Of a DNA stretch of 64,000 nucleotides, positions 57,168 to 64,000 are shown piece by piece; positions within the stretch are counted from its first letter, which is position 1; each line of letters begins with the position of its first letter. The DNA lies in assembly GCF_025717005.1 (NCBI RefSeq), contig NZ_JAOVZU010000003.1, forward strand, positions 281,761 to 345,760, given 5' to 3'. The notes under the pieces were generated by a model. It was not told the DNA's origin and did not search any database. It saw only the letters and a program-made list of their open reading frames with translations. A program made the translations under genes and the position numbers. Origin of the DNA: Actinotalea endophytica (lineage in GTDB: Bacteria > Actinomycetota > Actinomycetes > Actinomycetales > Cellulomonadaceae).

Positions 57168-57570
57168 GGACGACTGGCGCGAGCGCCGCGCCGACGCCGC
57201 AACCGAGCGAGCCGCTGCGCTCGACCGGGCACGGGCCAAGGAGACGGTCCGTGCCCGGGAGCTGATCTCCGCGTTCCTCGAGGTCGCACGCGAACGCGGG
57301 CTCGAGCCGGAGCCGCTGCGTGCCCGCTCGTACGACGGACGCCGTCGGTACCGCACCGGGTTGACCGGCTGGTACCTGCGCGCGAACGAGACCGTCGGGG
57401 TGGACACCGAGGGCAGGTTCTACCTGCTCAGCGTCCCGGCCGGCTCGATGGCCCTGCTGCGCGGCGTGACGCTCGAGGAGTCCGACCCCCCGATGGTCCT
57501 CGGTCGCGGCGCGCGGGACGGGGAGTCGATCGACCTCGCCGACGCGCTGCGGCGCGTGCTCGGCGACTGA
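57148..57570 (+). CDS. Uncharacterised protein overlapping the coiled-coil gene
   Basis: A ~140-residue protein. The N-terminal half is a charged helix (WRERRADAATERAAALDRAR), and the second half is a compact domain including RSYDGRRRYRTGLTGWYLRA and VDTEGRFYLLSV. There are no TM segments. It starts within the last codons of the coiled-coil gene, so translation is probably coupled and a joint role is plausible. GTG at 57148 (GAAGG just upstream) or 57160 may be the start. I do not recognise the family. Confidence 0.65.
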   Translation: MPAAVPEDDWRERRADAATERAAALDRARAKETVRARELISAFLEVARERGLEPEPLRARSYDGRRRYRTGLTGWYLRANETVGVDTEGRFYLLSVPAGSMALLRGVTLEESDPPMVLGRGARDGESIDLADALRRVLGD

Positions 57571-57616
57571 GCTCTCCGCCGGTCGCCGCGATCGGCCGCC
57601 TGCGTCGGCACGCCGG

Positions 57617-57988
57617 TCACCCGGCCCAGGTGCCGTCCCAGTCGCCCAACGGCGTCGACGTCGTGTAGTCCCGCAGGTAGCTGATCGCGCCGTCGCGCAG
57701 GTGCGCCACCGTCCGGCCCTCGACCCTCGCCTCGACGCCCTGGATCGTCGCGTGGACCACCCACTGGGCCGTGATCACGCCGTCGGCGACGGACTCGTCG
57801 GTGATCTGCCAGTCGTGCACCACACCGCCGCCGGCGAACCAGCCGGACATCCACTCCGCGACGGCGTCGCGCCCGCGCAGCACCGTCCCGGAGGAGTCCA
57901 CCAGCACGCACGCCTCGGTGAGGACCCCGACGGCGGCGGCGACGTCGTTGCGTCTCCACCCGTCGAGATAGACGTGCAGGGCGTTCAT
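57617..57988 (-). CDS. SnoaL/NTF2-like protein
   Basis: A 123-residue cone-shaped alpha+beta protein of the NTF2/SnoaL superfamily. It opens with MNALHVYLDGWRRNDVAAAV, then GTVLRGRDAVAEWMSGWFAG, and ends with the conserved sheet (GRTVAHLRDGAISYLRDY). Members range from small isomerases and hydrolases to ligand binders; no catalytic role can be assigned. It lies 7 bases downstream of an alpha/beta hydrolase gene and is probably in its operon. Confidence 0.78.
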   Translation of the reverse strand: MNALHVYLDGWRRNDVAAAVGVLTEACVLVDSSGTVLRGRDAVAEWMSGWFAGGGVVHDWQITDESVADGVITAQWVVHATIQGVEARVEGRTVAHLRDGAISYLRDYTTSTPLGDWDGTWAG

Positions 57989-57995
57989 CGCGGCC

Positions 57996-58817
57996 TCAGC
58001 GGCCCGCGCGCGCCAGCAGGGCGCTCAGCGCGGCGGCGACCGGCTCGGGGTTCTCGATCGGCGTCATGTGCCCTGCGGACGGCACCACGACCAACGTCGC
58101 GTCCGGCAGGGCCTCGGCCATCAGCTCGGCCTGGTCGACCGGGCTCAGGTCGTCCTGCTCGCCGACCACGACGACGGCCGGCACCCCGACCCCCCGCAGG
58201 ACGTCGGTGCGGTCGGGGCGGGCCGCCATGGCGCGCTGGGCCCAGGCCACGCCGGACGCCCCCTGGTCGGCGATCCAGGTCTCCAGGTGCTCGACGAGGT
58301 CGGTTCGGGTCTGCCTGGACGTCGCGCCGAGCAGAGTCGTGCGCATCGGCAGCACCGCGTCGACGCTGTCGTCCGCCAGGACGGCGTCGGCGATCCGGAG
58401 GCGGTTCGCCCGTGCGGGCTCGGGGTCGGCGCCGGACTTGGTGTCGAGGAGCGCGAGACCGGCGATCAGGTCGGGGTGCCGCTCGGCCAGCGCCATCGCG
58501 ACGTAGCCACCCATCGACAGCCCGCCGACGACGGCCCGCTCGACGCCGGCCGCACGCAGCGCGGCCGCGACCGCGTCCGCCATCACGTCGACCGAGGGCC
58601 CGGTACCCCCGACGTGCTCGGCCACGTCCTCGCCGATCGGCGACACCCCGAAGCCGGGCAGGTCGGGTGCCAGGACGGTCGGATCGCCCGTGAGCAGGTC
58701 GAGGACGTCGAGCCACATCCGGTGGTCCAGCGGGAAACCGTGCAGCAGGACAAGCGGAGGCGTCCCGGACCCACCCCGTCGCAGGGTGTGCAGCGCGAGC
58801 ATGCCGTCGGTCGTCAT
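57996..58817 (-). CDS. Alpha/beta hydrolase
   Basis: A 273-residue hydrolase. The oxyanion strand is LVLLHGFPLDHRMW, the nucleophile is in VVGGLSMGGYVAMAL near residue 100, the acid is probably in VVVGEQDDLSPVDQ, and the histidine lies in VPSAGHMTPIENP. The overall pattern matches the small esterase/lactonase group; the substrate is unknown. ATG at 58817 has GAGGAGG upstream. Confidence 0.85.
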   Translation of the reverse strand: MTTDGMLALHTLRRGGSGTPPLVLLHGFPLDHRMWLDVLDLLTGDPTVLAPDLPGFGVSPIGEDVAEHVGGTGPSVDVMADAVAAALRAAGVERAVVGGLSMGGYVAMALAERHPDLIAGLALLDTKSGADPEPARANRLRIADAVLADDSVDAVLPMRTTLLGATSRQTRTDLVEHLETWIADQGASGVAWAQRAMAARPDRTDVLRGVGVPAVVVVGEQDDLSPVDQAELMAEALPDATLVVVPSAGHMTPIENPEPVAAALSALLARAGR

Positions 58818-58832
58818 GGCTTCCTCCTCGCC

Positions 58833-59594
58833 TCAGCCGTCAGCCTCGCCGCTGGCGGCGGTCGACATCGCCCCGTCCCACGTGGTGGGCAGCGGTCCGT
58901 GGCCCGGGAGCACGCGCGCCACCACCTCGTCGAGCACCCGGCGTACGGACGGCTCACCGACCCACAGGTGCTTGGCACCGTCCACGCCGATCACCTCGGC
59001 CTGGCGCACGCGCGCGAACCGGCGACGCGCCTCGTCGGGCTGCAGGAAGTCGTCGTGCTCCGGGACCAACGCCACGAGCGGGCGGCCGAACGCGTCCCAG
59101 CGGTCCAGGTCGGCGTCGGTCGCCCGGGACAGCGGCGGGGAGAGCAGGATGGCTCCCTCGACCGCCGGGTCCGCGCCGTGCATCAGGGCCAGCTCGGTGC
59201 CGAACGACCAGCCGAGCAGCCACGGGTGCGGCAGCTCGTGGAACTCCGCGTACTCGATCGCTGCTGCGACGTCGAAACGTTCGGCCTGGCCGCCGTCGAA
59301 CTCGCCCCCGCTCGTGCCGCGCGGGCTCGAGGTCCCCCTCGTGTTGAAGCGCAGGACGGCGAGGCCGGCGAGCGCGGGCAGTCGCCAGGACGCCTTGCGC
59401 AGCACGTGCGAGTCCATGAACCCGCCGTGCGTGGGCAGCGGGTGAAGCGTGATCAAGGTCGCCAGCGGGGGCCGGTCCACCGGGACGGCGAGCTCGCCGA
59501 CCAGCGTGAGGCCGTCGGCGGTGTGCAGCTCGATCTCGGTGCGCGTGGCGGGAAGGACGGACAGCGCACGGATCTGTGCGGGCGAGGTGCTCAT
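58833..59594 (-). CDS. Alpha/beta hydrolase, CocE/dienelactone-hydrolase-like
   Basis: A 253-residue hydrolase. TLITLHPLPTHGGFMDSHVL carries the oxyanion region, LRFNTRGTSSPRGTSGG is typical of this actinobacterial subgroup, and LLGWSFGTELALMHG holds the nucleophile serine. EHDDFLQPDEARR and GAKHLWVGEPSVR hold the acid and histidine. The longer frame to 59672 lacks support, while TAGGCT lies 7 bases before the ATG at 59594. It is 15 bases upstream of the first hydrolase gene. Confidence 0.82.
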   Translation of the reverse strand: MSTSPAQIRALSVLPATRTEIELHTADGLTLVGELAVPVDRPPLATLITLHPLPTHGGFMDSHVLRKASWRLPALAGLAVLRFNTRGTSSPRGTSGGEFDGGQAERFDVAAAIEYAEFHELPHPWLLGWSFGTELALMHGADPAVEGAILLSPPLSRATDADLDRWDAFGRPLVALVPEHDDFLQPDEARRRFARVRQAEVIGVDGAKHLWVGEPSVRRVLDEVVARVLPGHGPLPTTWDGAMSTAASGEADG

Positions 59595-59601
59595 CAGCTC
59601 G

Positions 59602-59607
59602 AGCCTA
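59602..59607 (-). promoter_or_regulatory. Leaderless -10 box for the hydrolase unit
   Basis: TAGGCT on the minus strand, 7 bases before the ATG at 59594. Confidence 0.5.
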
Positions 59608-59650
59608 GTGGCGGTGCGGGAGCGCGGCTCAGCGGCGTCCGGACGAGCCG

Positions 59651-59941
59651 TCAGCGGCGTCGTGACCAGCACGAGGAGTGCCAGTGCCGCCGCAGCTCGA
59701 GGCCCGCCTGGGCGCCGAGCAACGCGTCATCGTGCCACGCGACCACGTGCGGCGTGCCGGGTGGGATCTCCTGCTGGCACCCGGGGCACAGGTACGACTT
59801 CGTCGCGGCCGCGGCCGAGACGCTGCGCACCGTCCAGGCGCCGTCCGAGCGGTGCTCGACGCGCGAGCCGCCTCGGGCGCGCTCGGTGTCCAGCTCCGGG
59901 TGCGGTGCACCCCACGGGCGTTTGGACGAGCGGCGAGCCAT
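59651..59941 (-). CDS. Small conserved protein with a putative Cys/His zinc site
   Basis: A 96-residue actinobacterial protein. It begins MARRSSKRPWGAPHPELDTE and ends in a compact region with YLCPGCQQEIPPGTPHVV and RRHWHSSCWSRRR, giving three Cys and several His in a zinc-ribbon-like arrangement. I recall relatives labelled ATP/GTP-binding protein, but there is no P-loop here. The function is unknown. CACAAT 6 bases before the ATG suggests a leaderless start. Confidence 0.72.
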   Translation of the reverse strand: MARRSSKRPWGAPHPELDTERARGGSRVEHRSDGAWTVRSVSAAAATKSYLCPGCQQEIPPGTPHVVAWHDDALLGAQAGLELRRHWHSSCWSRRR

Positions 59942-59947
59942 CCCCCC

Positions 59948-59953
59948 ATTGTG
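59948..59953 (-). promoter_or_regulatory. Leaderless -10 box for the small Cys/His protein
   Basis: CACAAT on the minus strand, 6 bases before the ATG at 59941. Confidence 0.45.
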
Positions 59954-59959
59954 CCGGGG

Positions 59960-61159
59960 TCAGGCCACCCAGGCCCCGGCACGCATCACCCGACGCGGAC
60001 GCAGCTCCTCGTCGACGACGACGAGGTCTGCCCGCCGACCCGCGGCCAGGCTCCCGACGTCCCCACGGCCGAGCACCTGCGCCGGCGTGCTCGACGCGGC
60101 GTGCACCGCCTCGGCGAGCGGGACGCCCGCCGCCACCGTCGTCCGGACCACGTCGAGCAGGTGCGACGTGCCCCCAGCGATCGCACCGCCGCGCACCAGG
60201 CGGGACACCCCGTCGGTGACCTGCACCCGGGCCGGACCCAGCAGGTAGAACCCGTCCGGCATCCCGGCGCCGGCCATCGCGTCGGTCACCAGGGCGATGC
60301 CCTGGGCACCCACGAGGTCGAACACCATCCGGATCACCTCGGACGTGAGGTGCACCCCGTCGGCGATGAGCTCGACCACCACCTCGCCGCGCCGGGCAGC
60401 GGTGAGCAGCACCGGGATCGGTCCGGGGTCGCGGTGGTGCAGCGGACGCATGCCGTTGAACACGTGGGTCGCCACCGGGCGCCGGCCGCGCGGGCCGCCG
60501 GCCAGCAGGCGCCGCGCCTCCTCCACCGCCCGGGCGACCTGAGGGGCCGACGCGTCGGTGTGGCCGAACGACGGCACCGCACCTTCCGCCACCACGGCGG
60601 CGAGGACGCCGTCGAGCACCCCCGGCACCTCGGGCGCGACCGTCACCCCGATGAGTCCGCCGTCCGCGGCGTCGGCGAGCGCGGTGACGAGTGCCGGGTC
60701 GCCGGCCACCATGTGCTCGGCGGACTGCGCGCCGCACCGGGCCGGCGCCAGGAACGGGCCTTCGACGTGGATGCCCGCCAGGTCCCCGTCCGCGACCAGC
60801 GTCGCGAGCAGCGCGGTCTGCTCGACCAGCCGCTCGCGGGGGGCGGTGACCAGGGACGCGACGAGCGTCGTCGTGCCGTGCGCCAGGTGCTCGCGGGCAG
60901 CCGTGCGCGCCTGCTCGGGCCCGGGCGCGTCCGGGAAGCTCTCGCCGCCACCGCCGTGGCAGTGCAGGTCGATCAGCCCGGGGAGGATGGTCGAGTCGGG
61001 TGGGGCGGCGTCCGGCATCGCCGCCAGCTCCGGCGGCGCGTCGGCGACGGCACCCACCCAGACGACCGTGTCCGCGTCGACCACCACGAGGCCGCCGGGG
61101 AGCTCACCGTGCTCGGTCACGACGCGACCACGCAGAGCAGTCCCGGACGCCGTCGTCAT
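59960..61159 (-). CDS. nagA: N-acetylglucosamine-6-phosphate deacetylase
   Basis: A 399-residue amidohydrolase that deacetylates GlcNAc-6-phosphate in amino-sugar and wall recycling. The metal motif is GLIDLHCHGGGGESF, the next landmarks are GIHVEGPFLAPARCGAQSAEH and THVFNGMRPLHHRDPG, and the catalytic aspartate lies in LVTDAMAGAGMPDG. The ATG at 61159 follows CAGGAT by 6 bases. No nagB or GlcNAc transporter is adjacent; a beta-glucosidase lies upstream. Confidence 0.92.
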   Translation of the reverse strand: MTTASGTALRGRVVTEHGELPGGLVVVDADTVVWVGAVADAPPELAAMPDAAPPDSTILPGLIDLHCHGGGGESFPDAPGPEQARTAAREHLAHGTTTLVASLVTAPRERLVEQTALLATLVADGDLAGIHVEGPFLAPARCGAQSAEHMVAGDPALVTALADAADGGLIGVTVAPEVPGVLDGVLAAVVAEGAVPSFGHTDASAPQVARAVEEARRLLAGGPRGRRPVATHVFNGMRPLHHRDPGPIPVLLTAARRGEVVVELIADGVHLTSEVIRMVFDLVGAQGIALVTDAMAGAGMPDGFYLLGPARVQVTDGVSRLVRGGAIAGGTSHLLDVVRTTVAAGVPLAEAVHAASSTPAQVLGRGDVGSLAAGRRADLVVVDEELRPRRVMRAGAWVA

Positions 61160-61165
61160 CGCCCC

Positions 61166-61171
61166 ATCCTG
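61166..61171 (-). promoter_or_regulatory. Leaderless -10 box for nagA
   Basis: CAGGAT on the minus strand, 6 bases before the ATG at 61159. Confidence 0.4.
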
Positions 61172-61267
61172 GCATCGCGGCGTCCGGCGCGGGAGTGCGC
61201 CGCGCAGGGTGTCTCCGCCCGGCTCCACCCGCGACGGGCCTCGTCCGGACCGTGCGCGGTCGGGCGT

Positions 61268-62695
<1,428 letters not shown>

Positions 62696-62743
62696 GCCCT
62701 GCACCTCCGTCAGTCCGTCTCCCCCCGCCGTTGTCGACACCTC

Positions 62744-63421
62744 TCAGGGTGCCAGACGTTCGACCACCCAGCCGTGCCCGAGCGGGCGGTAGCGCACGCG
62801 ATCGTGCAGGCGATCCCGGCGCCCCTGCCACAGCTCGACGGTGCCGAGCGCGAGGCGGTAGCCGGTCCAGTGCTCCGGCATCGGCACGTCCTCTCCGGCG
62901 AACCGGCGCTCCGCCGCGGCGTAGTCCGCCTCGAGCTCGGCGCGGGACGCCACCACGGCCGACTGATCGCTCGCCCATGCGGCCAGCTGGCTGCCACGCG
63001 GGCGGCTCGCGAAGTAGGCCGCGACCTCCGCACGGCTCACCGGGGTCACCGCGCCGCGCACGATCGCCTGGCGGTCCATCGCGTGCCAGACGAACACTGC
63101 GGCCGCTTCGGGGTGCACCGCGAGCTGCCGCCCCTTCGCGGAGCGCACCTGGGTGTAGAAGACCAGGCCTCGCTCGTCGATCCCCTTGCAGAGCACGGTC
63201 CGGGCCGCCGGGGCGCCGTCGGCGTCCACCGTGGCCAGCACCATCGCGTTCGGCTCCACGAGCCCCGCGTCCTGAGCGTCGTCGAGCCACCTGCGGAGCT
63301 GGGCGACCGGGTCCGGGTCGACGTCGGCCGGGTCGAGCGTCCCGAGGACGTAGCTGCGCCGCAACGCGGCGAGCCGGTCGACCGGGCGGGGGTCGGGGGT
63401 CTGCGGCGCAAGCGGCTCCAT
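62744..63421 (-). CDS. pdxH: Pyridoxamine 5'-phosphate oxidase
   Basis: A 225-residue FMN flavoprotein that oxidises pyridoxine or pyridoxamine phosphate to PLP. The landmarks are LRRSYVLGTLDPADVDPDPV, MVLATVDADGAPAARTVLCKG, the FMN segment SAKGRQLAVHPEAAAVFVW, and the closing WVVERLAP. The ATG at 63421 gives the family N-terminus and follows AAGGAT by 6 bases. Together with YggS at the left end it concerns vitamin B6, but the two are 62 kb apart. Confidence 0.92.
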   Translation of the reverse strand: MEPLAPQTPDPRPVDRLAALRRSYVLGTLDPADVDPDPVAQLRRWLDDAQDAGLVEPNAMVLATVDADGAPAARTVLCKGIDERGLVFYTQVRSAKGRQLAVHPEAAAVFVWHAMDRQAIVRGAVTPVSRAEVAAYFASRPRGSQLAAWASDQSAVVASRAELEADYAAAERRFAGEDVPMPEHWTGYRLALGTVELWQGRRDRLHDRVRYRPLGHGWVVERLAP

Positions 63422-63466
63422 GGCCCCATCCTTGCTGGCCCGACACGCACGCGCGATCGCGTCCCG

Positions 63467-63482
63467 CCATGTTCGATCATGG
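63467..63482. repeat. Inverted repeat upstream of the secreted inhibitor-like gene
   Basis: CCATG-N6-CATGG lies in a less GC-rich stretch about 30-50 bases upstream of the promoter of the gene at 63579. It may be an operator for that gene or for the divergent pdxH. Confidence 0.35.
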
Positions 63483-63515
63483 TCGATGCCGACATGACTC
63501 TTGTCACTGCGCAAC

Positions 63516-63544
63516 TTGTCCTTGATCAACATACTGGCTACGGT
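63516..63544 (+). promoter_or_regulatory. Promoter of the secreted four-cysteine protein
   Basis: TTGTCC (63516-63521), a 17-base spacer, then TACGGT (63539-63544). Transcription would begin near 63551, leaving a ~28-base leader with a ribosome site (GAAAGGA). Confidence 0.6.
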
Positions 63545-63578
63545 GACCGCGCCCTATTCCGGACGAAAGGAACATCAC

Positions 63579-63875
63579 ATGCGAAAGCGCGCCATCGCCC
63601 TGCTCACCGGAGCGGCGCTCACGATCGGTTCGGTCGCGCTCGCCGGGCCCGCGGCCGCGGCGAGCGACGTGCAGTGCGCGTCTGCCGTGGGCAGCGGCTC
63701 TGCGTTCTCCTACCGATACATCAACGTGAAGAACTCGTGCAGCCGCACCATCACGGTCAGGCTCGACATCGCGAACGCCAACGACTCGGGCTGCTATGCG
63801 ATCTCGGCGAACTCCACGGAGCAGCTCCGATACAACCGCCTCTGGGGCACCTTCAGGTCGATCAAGGACTGCTGA
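63579..63875 (+). CDS. Secreted four-cysteine protein resembling the alpha-amylase inhibitor tendamistat
   Basis: A 98-residue preprotein. The signal peptide ends around A28 (GPAAAA), leaving a ~70-residue mature protein with cysteines at 33, 54, 72 and 98. Tendamistat (mature 74 residues) has cysteines at 11, 27, 45 and 73. The middle spacing is 18 in both. SYRY-x4-N-x-C here matches SWRY-x4-N-x-C there, so the inhibitory Trp-Arg-Tyr triad reads Tyr45-Arg46-Tyr47; the C-x3-[IV]TV pattern and C-Y-A-[IV] also agree. Inhibitor function is inferred, not shown. ATG at 63579 has GAAAGGA upstream. The gene lies 57 bases before the low-complexity end. Confidence 0.7.
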   Translation: MRKRAIALLTGAALTIGSVALAGPAAAASDVQCASAVGSGSAFSYRYINVKNSCSRTITVRLDIANANDSGCYAISANSTEQLRYNRLWGTFRSIKDC

Positions 63876-63930
63876 CCTGCGAGCGCTCGCGACCCTGGCC
63901 AGGCCGCGATGCGTGAGGCACCCAGGCGTG

Positions 63931-64000
63931 GGGGGGGGGGCGGGGGGGGGCGGCGGGGCCCCCCCCCCCGGGGGGGGGCGGGGGGGGGGGCGGGCGGGGG
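63931..64000. other. G/C homopolymer at the contig end, probable artefact
   Basis: The last ~70 bases consist almost only of runs of G and C, with up to ten or more identical bases in a row. Nothing like this occurs elsewhere in the window. It resembles poly-G read-through from two-colour sequencing chemistry or an assembly-tip error and should not be read as biology. Confidence 0.8.

Noticed and set aside
52896..57407. A 1503-codon minus-strand frame that continues the two-TM gene far upstream
   Set aside because: Codons beyond 54704 are antisense to the coiled-coil gene, whose repetitive codon use keeps the opposite frame open. GTG at 54704 has a ribosome site.
63501..63578. Upstream in-frame start for the tendamistat-like protein
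   Set aside because: It would lie within the promoter and hide the signal peptide; ATG at 63579 has a ribosome site and gives a normal signal sequence.

Overview
The window is very GC-rich, densely coded bacterial DNA. Leaderless starts, GTG start codons, the GlgE alpha-glucan pathway, a cytosolic GH1 beta-glucosidase, a Scy/DivIVA-like coiled-coil protein and a leuB-ilvCNB-gatCAB-ligA-mnmA-iscS gene order all point to an actinobacterium. A Cellulomonas-like member of the Micrococcales is my best guess; this is inferred from gene content and no 16S gene is present. The last ~70 bases are almost pure G/C homopolymer and look like a sequencing or assembly artefact at a contig end.

Layout. 1-3.4 kb: a PLP-homeostasis protein (YggS), an acetyltransferase, an unknown small protein and a lipoate ligase with swapped domain order. 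3.4-7.4 kb: a sulfur-themed group made of a YeiH-type anion exporter with a divergent LysR regulator, then sulfide:quinone oxidoreductase with an untracked 50-residue partner gene and a CsoR/CstR-like palindrome in its promoter. 8-18.4 kb: branched-chain amino-acid synthesis on the minus strand (cimA, two tandem ilvE, leuB, ilvC, ilvN, ilvB). It is controlled by two transcription attenuators whose tiny leader peptides carry Leu-Ile-Ile (cimA) and Val-Val-Val-Val (ilvBNC). 18.4-31 kb: a pterin dehydratase/VOC fusion, a hydroxyacid dehydrogenase, the gatCAB amidotransferase operon, a deazaflavin-type oxidoreductase, a double-GNAT protein, ligA and a prolyl oligopeptidase. 31-41 kb: a cysteine-free MetE-like protein, mnmA, a 1052-residue repeat lipoprotein, iscS, an APH-family kinase and etfBA.

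41-51 kb: a five-gene alpha-glucan operon (glgX, glgE, treS, maltokinase, glgB), which turns trehalose into maltose, maltose-1-phosphate and branched alpha-glucan and also debranches it. 51-57.6 kb: a minus-strand trio (a cysteine-less thioredoxin-TPR protein, a lipoprotein, and a two-TM protein with a Ser/Glu-rich outer region), divergent from a long Thr-rich coiled-coil cytoskeletal protein. 57.6-64 kb: a SnoaL-like protein, two alpha/beta hydrolases, a small putative zinc protein, nagA, a GH1 beta-glucosidase, pdxH and, next to the contig end, a secreted four-cysteine protein that resembles the alpha-amylase inhibitor tendamistat.

Many genes here have a TANNNT-like -10 box 6-8 bases upstream of an ATG/GTG and no Shine-Dalgarno sequence, so leaderless transcription appears common. 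I used this to choose several start codons. I saw no tRNA, rRNA, CRISPR, insertion sequence or prophage.
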